Shown here piece by piece: positions 7,033-15,623 of a stretch of 64,000 bases of DNA. Both the position numbers and the translations under genes were made by a program. Source of the DNA: SZUA-320 sp963707875 (GTDB taxonomy: Bacteria > Gemmatimonadota > Gemmatimonadetes > Gemmatimonadales > GWC2-71-9); assembly GCA_963707875.1 (NCBI GenBank), contig CAVPRU010000001.1, positions 1,054,001 through 1,118,000 of the forward strand, given 5' to 3'. The notes beneath the pieces are model-generated. The model was not told where the DNA came from. It did not search any database and saw only the letters and a list, made by a program, of their open reading frames with translations. How positions within the stretch are numbered: position 1 is the first letter of the stretch; each line of letters begins with the position of its first letter.

Positions 7033-9891
7033 CTAACGAACCCAGTCCCGCGCCTTGGCATACCGTTGGCGAAAGGCCACATCGGCGCCCCGCCAGGCCC
7101 GTTCCACAGCGGCGAAGTGCGCCGCCGCACTGTCGCGCGCCCCGAGCGCGGCAAACGCCTCGGCGAGAACCTCATGCAATTCGGTGCGAGTCAGGTAGAG
7201 GTTTGACCCGTCGGCATCCCCACGCAGGGCCGCCTGCAGGGGCCTGATGGCATCGGCCGGCCGACCCAGCCGGAGGACGGCCCGTGCCAGTTCGAAGTTG
7301 GCGCGGGTGTACCCAAACGACCACGAGTCAACCGAACGCTGAAACAGATCCGCGGCCTCCGCGTCCCGCCCCGCGGCAGCCTGCACCAGCCCCCGAAGCA
7401 GGAAATGCAACCTGACGTCCCGCCCGTACAGGCTCCGGACCCCGAGCCGCTGCACCGAGTCGGCCAGCGACCTCACGACGGCCGTGTCGCCCGCGGCGGC
7501 AAGCGCGGTGGCCTGCAAGGTGGAGTACCATGCGAGGTTTCGCGCCTGCCGCCCCTCGGACAAGCCACTGACCGCCACTTCAGCCGCCATCGCCTCCCAT
7601 CCGCTTGCGGCAAGGCGCGGTCGCCCCATTTCGAAATCGAGGATTGCCTGATTGAAACGGTCGGGTGACGGCGGAGCGCCCCCCCGGGCGACCCCAGACC
7701 AGCGACCCTCGTAGAGGAGCAGGACGGCATCCCGGTACCGCCCCTGATTCCGAAGGGCAATCGTGCAGACCCAGCGGGCCGCCGCCGCCTGGTCGGCCTC
7801 GGCCGCAGCCACCCGACGCTCGCATTCTCCGTTGACCCAATCGTAGTCCTCGGCCCAGAGCCGACGGCGCAGCTCCTGCTCCCACAACAGCTCGCGGCTG
7901 CCAGCCGGCACCATGGCGTGGGACCGATCCAGTGCCTGTCGCGCCTCATCGAACGCGCTGCGGCGGATCAGCACTTCGGCCAGTTGGCGCCAGCTCTCAC
8001 CGTATTCCGGCCGGAGGGCGGTGAATCGGCGGGCCGCGCGTTCCGCGGCAGCGAGTGAGTCCGACCAGAGATAGGCGACCACCAGGCGACTCGACGCCTC
8101 GCACAGCCGACAGTCACCAGCGGTCGGTGGCGACGCGGAGTCAATCTCGATGGCCCGGTGAAAGAGCGACGTCGCCCGGGGCGAGGAGGCGCTGGCGGTC
8201 GAATACACGGCCGCGGCGCGGACAAGGGCCTCCGGGTCATCCGGGAACTTTGCCAGGAGCGTGTCGGCCACCGTAAGGGCTGCGGGGTCATTCCGGTCTT
8301 CCCCGAGATGCGTCAGGATCACGAGCCGATCCCGCTCGGAGGCCCGCACGGCAAGACGGTGGGCGCGGACACCCAGCGAGTCCCGCGCGGATGGATCCGC
8401 CACCGCCGCCGCCCGATAGGCATAGTAGGTCGCCAACGCAAACGTCGAATCCTCCAAGAGCGCCGATCGGAGCAGCCGATAGGCGCCATAGACGTCGTAG
8501 TGGTAATAGGCACGCAGCCCTTCGTCGTAAAGCCGGTAGGCGATCGGAGACCGGGTCGTCACCTCGGTCACCGGCCCGATCGGTGGGCCGAGTCGAAGAT
8601 CTCGCGCCACCACCAGCGTGGCGCTATCCACCAAGGCGAACCGATCGGCCGCCTCGACCCGGTAGCCCCGCAGGACGACACCGGTCGCGATCTCCACCCG
8701 CCGCAAATCGAGCCGAAGCAGGGCTTCTCCGACCGGCCACACCTCGCCCTCCAGAATCTGCTTGGCACCCGCGCGGCGGGCCGCCTCGGACCGCGCCCCG
8801 GCGAGGGTGTCGCCTCCAGGCGGCATCAACTCAAGCAGTCGGGTATTGCCGACGAGGGGGAGATCGGACAAACGACCCAGGCTGGTGGCCAGCATATCGG
8901 AGAGGATCCCGCCCGACCGGGGAGTGCCTCCCCCGGTCTGGTCCACAAACCGCCCTACCGCAAGCGTCGGAATGGACCCGGTTGCGGACCGGTCGCGCAT
9001 TGCCATTGCCACCAGCAACGCGCCGACCGCCAGGCCAAGGACCAGCGGAACCCGCCACCTGCGGAGCCGGCCCGGTCCCGGGGCTCGACGGTCCACCCCG
9101 GAGCCGGAGCCGAGCGGGGGCTGAGTCGCATCTTCCGCAGGTCGACCGGGCGACTCCGAGGTGCCCGAACGAGGCTGGACGGGTGCCGCTGGCGGCATCC
9201 GAAGTCGCTCGATGAGTTCCATGATGGCCCGGTCCGGCTCCACGTCGAGTTCCCGCCGGAGTCGGGCCTCGTATTGCTTGCCGTAGGCCAGCGCGCCAGC
9301 TCGATCCCCGATGACCACCAGAGCATTCATATAGGACGCTGCGAACCGGGCGCTCAGCGGGTCGACCTCCACCAGCCGCCGCCACCAGTCGACCGCCTCT
9401 ATTGGCGGCGAGGCCGAGGCCGCGGATTGCTCCAGGGCGTTCGCCGCTTCCTGCTGGAGTCGGGCCCGCTCCCGGTCGACCCATTGCTCGAACTCGCCTG
9501 GAGCATCGCCCAGGGTGAAACCATCGAGAAAGGGTCCGGTGTAGAGCCGGCCTGCGGAAGCCGGATCCCCGTGCGCGAGTGCGGCGCGGAACTCGAGCAA
9601 GTCGCAGGAAAGGACCGAGGCGTCGAACCGCAGTTCGTCGCCGGCGTTGATCACCGGATCGAGGGGAAGCTCTAGCCGGAGGCGATACAGGGTCTGCGAC
9701 AGGGCATGGCGGCCCCGCTCCGCGTCGCTCTCGGGCCAGAACACCCCGAGCACCCGCTCACGGGAAATGCCCTTCGGCGCGCTCGCCGCCAGCAAGGCCA
9801 GGAGCGCCAGGTGCCTCGGGCGGAGCGCCGAGTCGGCCGGAACACCGGCATCCTGCTCCAGCCAGAGGCCGCCGAAGGTCTTGAGCCGCAA
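7033..9891 (-). CDS. membrane-anchored SARP-family transcriptional regulator with TPR sensor
   Basis: The 952-residue protein begins with a SARP-type DNA-binding winged helix (RLKTFGGLWLE, LLALLAASAPKGISRERVL, LGVFWPESDAERGRHALSQTLYRLR; about 1-90). A bacterial transcriptional activator domain follows (about 95-232, ending in LRRELDVEPDRAIMELIERL). A Pro/Gly-rich linker and one TM helix (281-298) lead to a TolB-like domain (TLAVGRFVDQTG) and TPRs up to the end. Membrane attachment makes it a one-component sensor-regulator rather than a soluble SARP. The best start is TTG; no ATG or GTG lies near the conserved N-terminus. It is divergent from the seven-gene envelope operon with 145 bases between them, so that operon is the obvious target (inference). 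Direct repeats in that gap are candidate binding sites. Confidence 0.92.
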   Translation of the reverse strand: MRLKTFGGLWLEQDAGVPADSALRPRHLALLALLAASAPKGISRERVLGVFWPESDAERGRHALSQTLYRLRLELPLDPVINAGDELRFDASVLSCDLLEFRAALAHGDPASAGRLYTGPFLDGFTLGDAPGEFEQWVDRERARLQQEAANALEQSAASASPPIEAVDWWRRLVEVDPLSARFAASYMNALVVIGDRAGALAYGKQYEARLRRELDVEPDRAIMELIERLRMPPAAPVQPRSGTSESPGRPAEDATQPPLGSGSGVDRRAPGPGRLRRWRVPLVLGLAVGALLVAMAMRDRSATGSIPTLAVGRFVDQTGGGTPRSGGILSDMLATSLGRLSDLPLVGNTRLLELMPPGGDTLAGARSEAARRAGAKQILEGEVWPVGEALLRLDLRRVEIATGVVLRGYRVEAADRFALVDSATLVVARDLRLGPPIGPVTEVTTRSPIAYRLYDEGLRAYYHYDVYGAYRLLRSALLEDSTFALATYYAYRAAAVADPSARDSLGVRAHRLAVRASERDRLVILTHLGEDRNDPAALTVADTLLAKFPDDPEALVRAAAVYSTASASSPRATSLFHRAIEIDSASPPTAGDCRLCEASSRLVVAYLWSDSLAAAERAARRFTALRPEYGESWRQLAEVLIRRSAFDEARQALDRSHAMVPAGSRELLWEQELRRRLWAEDYDWVNGECERRVAAAEADQAAAARWVCTIALRNQGRYRDAVLLLYEGRWSGVARGGAPPSPDRFNQAILDFEMGRPRLAASGWEAMAAEVAVSGLSEGRQARNLAWYSTLQATALAAAGDTAVVRSLADSVQRLGVRSLYGRDVRLHFLLRGLVQAAAGRDAEAADLFQRSVDSWSFGYTRANFELARAVLRLGRPADAIRPLQAALRGDADGSNLYLTRTELHEVLAEAFAALGARDSAAAHFAAVERAWRGADVAFRQRYAKARDWVR

Positions 9892-9932
9892 TGTGTTAGA
9901 AGGCAGGTGATAGTCCAGTGACGATGCTGACG

Positions 9933-9951
9933 CCGGGGTCTGAACCGGGGT
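9933..9951. promoter_or_regulatory. direct repeat CCGGGGT x2, possible SARP operator
   Basis: Two exact CCGGGGT heptamers start 12 bases apart in the 145-bp gap between the SARP regulator and the divergent envelope operon. SARP proteins typically bind heptamer direct repeats at one-helical-turn spacing (11 or 22 bases), so the spacing is close but not exact. In GC-rich DNA a short GC repeat can arise by chance. Confidence 0.3.
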
Positions 9952-10036
9952 GATGCCGTCGTCCCATCTTGTCGGCTGATTCTAGCGTCAGGATCTGCCC
10001 CCCGCAATCCGATCCGGCGGACGATGGAGGCCCAGC

Positions 10037-10999
10037 ATGCGGATTCGACCTCTTCGGTCATTCATTGCGGTGGCCCTGGCCACCTCGGCTCTGGCGGCAC
10101 AGGACCCACCCAAACCTCCAAGTCGATTGAAGCGGGTCGCCGCCAAGATCGCGGACACGGTGGCGTCCGCCGCAGCGGCCATTGCGGTCGACTCCGCTCT
10201 GGGCGAAGGCGGACGCGGCCTCGTTGCGGCCGTCATGGGCAAGGACGGGCCGACCTGCCCGCCCGGGTACGTGGTGATCGACCCGAACCACCAGGTCGTC
10301 CCGTCCGCCCGCCCCTCGGCCGGTTCATCGGTCGTCGGGGCCGTCAAGCAGGCCGCGCGAGGGAACGCGCCCACGACCGGTACCCCGGGCACCGGTCTGA
10401 TGTGCGCCCCGGTGGCTGGCCCGGGTGATCCATCGAGTCCGTCCGAAGGGCCGGTCGGCGGTGGGCAACCGGGAATGCCTGATGCGGGCTCGGTGGCCAG
10501 TGCCATGGTCGGTGTCACGCCGATCGGCGCCGCGGTGGTGGCCGCCCCGGTCGCCGTCGGGGTGGCGAAGGCCGTCGGCGGCCTGATCCGTGGGGGGGAC
10601 CAGTCGAAGGAGAGCATGATCAAGGAGCTGGCGAGGGGCCGGCTGGTGCTGAAGGGCATCCGATTCCTTCCGGCGAGCGACGCGCTCGAGGACCCGATCG
10701 ACGACGACCTGGGGGCCCTCGGTGAAGCCTTGGCCGCCATGGAGGGCACCTTCGTCCTCAACCTGCCGCCGGAGGCGGCCGACGCGGACGACGACCCGAA
10801 GACTCCGGCAGTGCCCGACACCGCCATGGCCGCGCGTCGGCTTCAGAAACTGGGCGCGGCGCTCGCGGTGGCAGGTATTCCTGAAGAGCGCCTGGTCCTC
10901 GTGAGCCGGGCCCCAAGGCTCGACCCGCGGCAGCGGTTCCCCAAACGGGGCGAGGCGCGGGTGGAGGTCCTGCCCCTCCCACCCGGCTTCGAGCGCTAG
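10037..10999 (+). CDS. secreted protein with diverged OmpA-like C-terminus (first gene of envelope operon)
   Basis: The 320-residue protein has a signal peptide (FIAVALATSALAAQ). A low-complexity Ala/Gly/Pro-rich region follows, holding hydrophobic stretches (AAVVAAPVAVGVAKAVGGLI, about 169-188) that could touch a membrane. The C-terminal domain (about 198-318) has the helix-turn-strand pattern of an OmpA-like domain (KGIRFLPASDALED, then AARRLQKLGAALAVAGI and RVEVLPLP). The usual NxDxxGxxxxN peptidoglycan-binding signature is not evident, so binding to peptidoglycan is doubtful. It opens a seven-gene run in which every product is exported, and the next gene starts only 3 bases after its stop. 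The promoter should lie in the divergent gap upstream. Confidence 0.8.
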   Translation: MRIRPLRSFIAVALATSALAAQDPPKPPSRLKRVAAKIADTVASAAAAIAVDSALGEGGRGLVAAVMGKDGPTCPPGYVVIDPNHQVVPSARPSAGSSVVGAVKQAARGNAPTTGTPGTGLMCAPVAGPGDPSSPSEGPVGGGQPGMPDAGSVASAMVGVTPIGAAVVAAPVAVGVAKAVGGLIRGGDQSKESMIKELARGRLVLKGIRFLPASDALEDPIDDDLGALGEALAAMEGTFVLNLPPEAADADDDPKTPAVPDTAMAARRLQKLGAALAVAGIPEERLVLVSRAPRLDPRQRFPKRGEARVEVLPLPPGFER

Positions 11000-11002
11000 G
11001 CG

Positions 11003-11440
11003 ATGGGCATCCTCCTCGCCCTGCTGCTCGCCGCCGGACTGGGCCGCGGCAACGCCATGGCTCAGGCCGTCTGGCAGGCCGATATCAGGATTCAGACCCT
11101 CGGCGTGGTTCCCCTGTCGGACCGGACGTTATCAGTCCGGATTCTGGTGGCCAGTGACAATGACGATCCGGCCCAGCAGAGTCGACTCGAACTGCTGCTG
11201 CCGATCGGGGTGAGCGTGCTCCGGCTCACACCACCCTGCCGGCCCAGCCCGGCCGCGGTCGCCAACACGGCGGGGCGGATCACCTGCGACCTCGGGGACA
11301 TTCCGGTCCGGGGACTCCGTGAGATCAATGTCATCACCACAGCCCCGATCGGTCACGGAGCCCGCTTCGCCGCGTTCGTGCTGAGCGACACCCCTGATCC
11401 CTTCCCGACCAACAACTACGCCGAACGGAGCGTGCCATGA
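11003..11440 (+). CDS. secreted DUF11/CARDB-like beta-sandwich protein
   Basis: The 145-residue protein has a signal peptide (LLALLLAAGLG ... AMAQA) followed by one beta-sandwich domain. The pattern RLELLLPIGVSVLRL, then ITCDLGDIPVRG and a late PFPTNNYAERS is typical of DUF11-like surface domains (TVTLPxGxxxxSxxC, CxLGxLxxG, DPxPxNN). Such domains are usually found in larger cell-surface proteins, so a free-standing single copy is unusual. It overlaps the following gene by 4 bases (ATGA), which supports translational coupling. The role in the operon is unknown; a small periplasmic or surface partner of the fibronectin-like proteins is plausible. Confidence 0.8.
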   Translation: MGILLALLLAAGLGRGNAMAQAVWQADIRIQTLGVVPLSDRTLSVRILVASDNDDPAQQSRLELLLPIGVSVLRLTPPCRPSPAAVANTAGRITCDLGDIPVRGLREINVITTAPIGHGARFAAFVLSDTPDPFPTNNYAERSVP

Positions 11441-11871
11441 ACCCGGCCCGGACCGCAGTCGTGTCGCTGATCCTCGGATGTCTCGGTATTGGCGCCGCTC
11501 CCGCCCAGACCACGGCCAACCCGCCGGTGGAAGCCGCCGCCATGCGGAACCCGGCCACGTTCAAGGCAGTGACCGATCTCACACGTCGAGAGCCCGGAGT
11601 AGCTACCCGAGTGCGGTTCGAGTGGGAACGGGTCGCCGGAGTCACCGAATACCTGCTCCGCGGTCTGTGGATGGACCCCAGGACCTGGTATCCAGAACAG
11701 CGGGAATATCGCGTCTCCGTGCGCAACGCCTCCGCGTGGAGCGATGCCCGCGTGAGCTTCGAGATCTCGCTCCCCCGCGGCGCTCATTCCTGGACGCTCG
11801 TGGCACTCCACGGATCCCGCGAGCTCGGCGATTTCGCGCGTCCTGCCCAAGTCTCGTTCGACCTGGACTGA
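11437..11871 (+). CDS. small secreted fibronectin-like protein
   Basis: The 144-residue exported protein has a clear signal peptide (VVSLILGCLGIGAAPAQ). The mature part holds one beta-rich domain (TRVRFEWERVAGVTEYLLRG, about 50-70), which matches the B-strand and E-strand pattern of a fibronectin type III fold (xFxWxxVxGAxxYxL). The later strands are less regular. It is coupled to the upstream gene by a 4-base overlap and sits 8 bases before the CsgG gene. The family was not recognised beyond the fold-like pattern. Confidence 0.78.
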   Translation: MNPARTAVVSLILGCLGIGAAPAQTTANPPVEAAAMRNPATFKAVTDLTRREPGVATRVRFEWERVAGVTEYLLRGLWMDPRTWYPEQREYRVSVRNASAWSDARVSFEISLPRGAHSWTLVALHGSRELGDFARPAQVSFDLD

Positions 11872-11879
11872 GGCAAACC

Positions 11880-12911
11880 ATGCAGACACCCTGGCACGCC
11901 GTGACCTTCCTGAGCGCCCTCTGCCTGGTCGCGCGGTTGGGGGAGGCGCAGCCCGGCCCGACCGCACCTCGACTCCGCGTGGCAGTCATGGATCTTTCGG
12001 GATCGGCGCTTCGGATTCAGACCACACAGATGGGCATCCCTGGGCAGCCGATGCCGATGCAGCCCCAACCCTACGGCCAGCCCCCGGCGCAGCAGACCAC
12101 CGTGACGATCGCCATTCCGCCGCCGAGCGAGTTCGCCCGCGGACTCACGGAAATGCTCACTTCCGTCCTAGTGCGGACCGGGAGGTTCGTGGTCCTGGAG
12201 CGCGCCGTGATGCCGCAGATCCAGCAGGAACAGCAGCTGGGGGCGTCGGGAGCGGTGTCCACCCCAAGCGCGGCCCAGCAGGGGGCCCTGCTCGGTGCCC
12301 AGGCCCTGATCACCGGCGACATCACCGGCTTTACCTTCGAGAAATCGAGCCTCGGGGGCAGCGTCACGAACCTGATCAAGGGCTTGAGGGTGGCGGCGGA
12401 AAAGGTGAGCGCAGAGGTGATCATCGACCTCCGGCTGATCGACGCCAGCACCGGCGAGATCCTCCACTCGGCCAAAGGGAAAGGCAAGGCAAGCCAGACC
12501 GGTGTTGCGGCGGACCTGATCCGGGATGAGAAGAGCTACAGTGCCGACGCCACGATGGCGACCCCGCTCGGCCAGGCCTCCCGCCAGGCGATCCAGGAGG
12601 CGGTGACAGCGGTGCTGATCGGGATGCCGCGGGTCCGCTGGAGCGCCCGGATCGCAGACGTGCGCGAGGGGGTGGTGTACTTGAGCGCCGCGGCTGCCGA
12701 CGGGATGCGACCCGGACTTGAGCTCGAAGTCTTTCAGGCCGGCGAGGCGCTGGTGGATCCCGAGACCGGCCGGTCCCTCGGGGCACCGGAGAAATACGTT
12801 GGGACCATCGCGATCGAGACCGTGCTGGAAAAGTTCAGCACGGCCAAGGTCGTGTTCGGCGACGCCATCGCGCGGGGGCAGGTGGTGCGACTCAAGGGGG
12901 CGGCCCGATGA
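11880..12911 (+). CDS. CsgG family outer-membrane-type lipoprotein/secretion protein
   Basis: The 343-residue protein starts with a signal peptide (FLSALCLVARLGEAQ). The CsgG-type body follows: LRVAVMDLSGS, FARGLTEMLTSVLVRTGRFVVLER, then ALLGAQALITGDITGF and EVIIDLRLIDASTGEIL. In curli systems CsgG is the outer-membrane channel for amyloid subunits, and distant homologues also occur with other surface systems. There is no lipobox cysteine, so it is exported differently from classical CsgG. A Met/Pro/Gln-rich insert near residues 45-75 and a C-terminal extension (about 245-343, with LYLSAAAADGMRPGLELEVF-type strands) are additions. No csgA, csgB or csgE gene is visible nearby, so an amyloid role cannot be claimed. 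The chosen ATG gives the signal peptide; longer in-frame starts run into the previous gene. Confidence 0.88.
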   Translation: MQTPWHAVTFLSALCLVARLGEAQPGPTAPRLRVAVMDLSGSALRIQTTQMGIPGQPMPMQPQPYGQPPAQQTTVTIAIPPPSEFARGLTEMLTSVLVRTGRFVVLERAVMPQIQQEQQLGASGAVSTPSAAQQGALLGAQALITGDITGFTFEKSSLGGSVTNLIKGLRVAAEKVSAEVIIDLRLIDASTGEILHSAKGKGKASQTGVAADLIRDEKSYSADATMATPLGQASRQAIQEAVTAVLIGMPRVRWSARIADVREGVVYLSAAAADGMRPGLELEVFQAGEALVDPETGRSLGAPEKYVGTIAIETVLEKFSTAKVVFGDAIARGQVVRLKGAAR

Positions 12912-14812
12912 CCTGCCGGGGGTGGTTGCTCGTCCTCGCAGTCCTGGCGCCCCACGGGCCGACCCATGTCTTGGCCCAGCGGACCACCGTCACGAAGTCC
13001 CCCGACCTGCCGGCCCCGGTCGCCAGCGTTCAGCTGAATCCGGTAGGCATCGCTATCACGTACACGCCCCTTCCGGGTGCCGCCGTCCGGTATCGGATCG
13101 TACGGGACATCTGGGATGTTACCAAGGCCTCCGTCGACGGGACAGTTCCAACCGTGGAGATCGCGACCGGACTCGAGCCGGCGAGCGGGTCGGCAACCAC
13201 CTTCATGGATCGCACCGCGAGGGTGGGAACCACCTTCGTGGATCGCACCGCGAAGGTGGGAATCACCTACGCCTACATGGTCTGGGCCATTTCCCCAGAC
13301 GGCCGACAGAGCGGGTCGCCATACCTCACGATCGCGCGCCCGGCGGCACCGCCCTCCGGCCTTGGAGTCGGGAATCTCTATCGCCCCATCGGCGGCGGCG
13401 CCATGTCGTTCACCCTCACCACACACATTCTGTCGTGGTCGCTGCCGTATCCCCATCCAAACCGGATCGAAGTCCATCAGCAGGAGACCCCGACCGGTCC
13501 CTGGAGCCTGATTGCGCAACTCGGAGGAGCGGCGACCAGCCTGGTGTTCACCGGATCATTCATGCCGGGAGTATCGAGCTTCCGGGTCTCCTCCGTGTTC
13601 GAAGCCGGCAACACGCAGTCTCGGGTGTCGGCTGAAATCCGCTATGCCAATCCAATCTCAGGGAACCATCCCCAAGTACTCAGCGCCATTCAGTCCGGCC
13701 CCAATGAGATCAGTCTCGCCGTCGAAGGTATCGTTCTCAGCCAGAACCCCAATATCGGCTATCGGGCCTTCGGACCGGCGCTTCCCCCGACTGGGGTACG
13801 CCTGACGGCCGGGGTTCATCCGGACGGTTCCTACCTGGAGATGGTTGGCGGCATCCCCCGACGCCTTGCCGGCGTTTTCAGGCTCAAAGGAGTGCCGCCC
13901 GGAACTCACACGTACCAGGTGGCGGCGGAGTACAGCTATCCATACAACCCCTTTGGCATGCCCGGGGTCACCGCCACCGTGGTCGCCCCGTTCAGCTTTG
14001 AGATCTCGGTCGTCGGCGTGCTCGCCTCCCGCGAGACGGCGGACGACGACCCACTGGAACGCGACGGCAAACGGGACGAGATCGCAATCCTGGCCGAGGC
14101 GACGCAGTTGTCCGGCCCTTACAACCCATTTGTGGCCGGCGGCCGGCTGCTGAGCATCTCCCTTCCGCCAGGTCTCCCGGGCTCCAACACCGACCTCCGG
14201 CAGGCCAGTGCGCCGAGCTACCCTATCACCACCTCCACCCGGTCAGTGGTACATGGTGACATTGGTGGCTTCCCCACTCGGGCGCGCGCTGGGACGGCAG
14301 GACCAACCGGGGGCATCCGAACCGGCGACTATGTGGCTGGCCAAGGCGCGTCGTCCACCTCCGTCGGGGCGAACCTCGCCCCAGCACCGGTGCCGTTCAC
14401 GGTGTGGATTGGAGACCTCGCCTCCGGCACGATCGCGATTCGGCTGGCGCTGCTGGAAGTCGACAACGACGACCCTTCCACCTGGCCAGCTGCTGAGTGG
14501 TACCAGACCGGACCCGGTACAATGGCCCTACCTGCCGCCAACCCCTCGGGACCTATCGTGGTGACCAGCCCGATCTTCGTTGGCTCTGGGGCGGCGACCG
14601 GTGCCCGCTTCATCGGCCAACGCTACGATCCGACACAGCGCCGGATCGGCTATCGGGACCGCTATCTCGTCTTCACCGGCCCAGCGCTCGCTGTCATCGC
14701 CAATACCCAGTTATCGGGAGCACCCTCACCGGGCATCGTTCCGTTTCGCGTCGCGGACGAGACGACGGGCGGTGACTACACGCTCTACCTGCGCGTCCGG
14801 GCGGTACGATGA
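12908..14812 (+). CDS. secreted fibronectin type III-like protein
   Basis: The 634-residue exported protein has a signal peptide (WLLVLAVLAPHG ... VLAQR). Several beta-sandwich segments follow: a first domain with VASVQLNPVGIAITYTPLPG (about 38-58), a second around THILSWSLPYPHPNRIEVHQ, and less regular strands to the C-terminus. The pattern fits fibronectin type III modules, which usually mediate binding or spacing at the cell surface. A 33-base tandem duplication within the first domain repeats the segment TTFMDRTARVG / TTFVDRTAKVG. The start codon overlaps the stop of the CsgG gene by 4 bases. It shares a similar ending (a DYTLYLRVRAV-type last strand) with the last gene of the operon (DYALWLVLERV), so the two are probably paralogues. 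Confidence 0.85.
   Translation: MTCRGWLLVLAVLAPHGPTHVLAQRTTVTKSPDLPAPVASVQLNPVGIAITYTPLPGAAVRYRIVRDIWDVTKASVDGTVPTVEIATGLEPASGSATTFMDRTARVGTTFVDRTAKVGITYAYMVWAISPDGRQSGSPYLTIARPAAPPSGLGVGNLYRPIGGGAMSFTLTTHILSWSLPYPHPNRIEVHQQETPTGPWSLIAQLGGAATSLVFTGSFMPGVSSFRVSSVFEAGNTQSRVSAEIRYANPISGNHPQVLSAIQSGPNEISLAVEGIVLSQNPNIGYRAFGPALPPTGVRLTAGVHPDGSYLEMVGGIPRRLAGVFRLKGVPPGTHTYQVAAEYSYPYNPFGMPGVTATVVAPFSFEISVVGVLASRETADDDPLERDGKRDEIAILAEATQLSGPYNPFVAGGRLLSISLPPGLPGSNTDLRQASAPSYPITTSTRSVVHGDIGGFPTRARAGTAGPTGGIRTGDYVAGQGASSTSVGANLAPAPVPFTVWIGDLASGTIAIRLALLEVDNDDPSTWPAAEWYQTGPGTMALPAANPSGPIVVTSPIFVGSGAATGARFIGQRYDPTQRRIGYRDRYLVFTGPALAVIANTQLSGAPSPGIVPFRVADETTGGDYTLYLRVRAVR
13196..13261 (+). repeat. 33-bp in-frame tandem duplication
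   Basis: Two adjacent 33-base copies (13196-13228 and 13229-13261) differ at two positions. The unit is 11 codons, so the reading frame is kept and the protein gains a repeated TTFxDRTAxVG segment. The near identity points to a recent duplication. Confidence 0.9.
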
Positions 14813-14852
14813 CCACGCTGCCACCCAACCACAGTCCATCAGGAGCCAAGAC

Positions 14853-15623
14853 ATGATGACAAGAACGCTGCTCCCCTCACGACCCACCATGGGGCTCGGA
14901 CTGGCCCTGTCCATCGCCAGCGTGGCCGTCGCGCCGGCACTCGCCGCACAAGTCCCCGCCGGCATGCAGGGTCAGGTGAAAGCGATCGGCGAGACCCAGA
15001 ATCGGCTCTACGCCGAGTGCACCGGCCTCCCGCTCGAGCTGGTGCTCGACGCGTTCTTCGAGACCCGGGGCGAGCTGCGGAACCCGACCAAGGCCGAGCA
15101 GAAGCGGAAGGAAGAGGCCACGAAGCAGGTCTTCAAGTCGGTCCCGAAGAAGCAGCACGAGGAGTGCATGGGCCAGGCGGTGCAGCAGGCAATGATGGGC
15201 GGGATGACCGGCATGATGGGCCAGGCCGCCGGCGGAATGCCGGGAGGCCCTGGGGCGGGCAGCGTGAGGACCGAAGCGGCCGGGAAGGACCTGGAGCTGG
15301 CCGAGGACCTGGAAGCCGAACTGACGGCTGGCAAGACTGTCATCCGCCACATCGACTGGGTGGCCTACAAGGCAGAACTCTCTGCCGGCGGCGCTGATGC
15401 ATTCAACGAAGCGATGACCGTGTTGGGCGAGGCGCTGGTTAAGGTCGGCGGCGCGTTTCGGGTCGACTTCTACCTTGACACTCGCTACGACGAGGAAAGC
15501 GCCACCCTGGTCGCGCGCAGTCGCCTGCAACTGATGCAGATGGGCCTCGGCGAGGCTGCCGCCCAGGTCGAGCTCGGCACCGTCAAGCGCGACAAGAACC
15601 CCCGAATCGAGGTCGTGAAATGA
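14853..15623 (+). CDS. secreted protein with diverged OmpA-like C-terminus
   Basis: The 256-residue exported protein has a signal peptide (GLALSIASVAVAPALAAQ). A helical region (about 40-100) carries two conserved-looking cysteines, in YAECTG and HEECMG, and is followed by a Met/Gly-rich linker (MMGGMTGMMGQAAGGMPGG, about 112-130). The C-terminal part (about 165-256) resembles a reduced OmpA-like domain: FNEAMTVLGEALVKVGG, FRVDFYLDTRYD, ARSRLQLMQMGL, then KNPRIEVVK. The start is fixed by AGGAG 7 bases before the ATG. A 40-base gap separates it from the gene before it, the largest in the operon, and it overlaps the next gene by 4 bases. It parallels the first gene of the operon in plan, although the sequences are not close. 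Confidence 0.83.
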   Translation: MMTRTLLPSRPTMGLGLALSIASVAVAPALAAQVPAGMQGQVKAIGETQNRLYAECTGLPLELVLDAFFETRGELRNPTKAEQKRKEEATKQVFKSVPKKQHEECMGQAVQQAMMGGMTGMMGQAAGGMPGGPGAGSVRTEAAGKDLELAEDLEAELTAGKTVIRHIDWVAYKAELSAGGADAFNEAMTVLGEALVKVGGAFRVDFYLDTRYDEESATLVARSRLQLMQMGLGEAAAQVELGTVKRDKNPRIEVVK

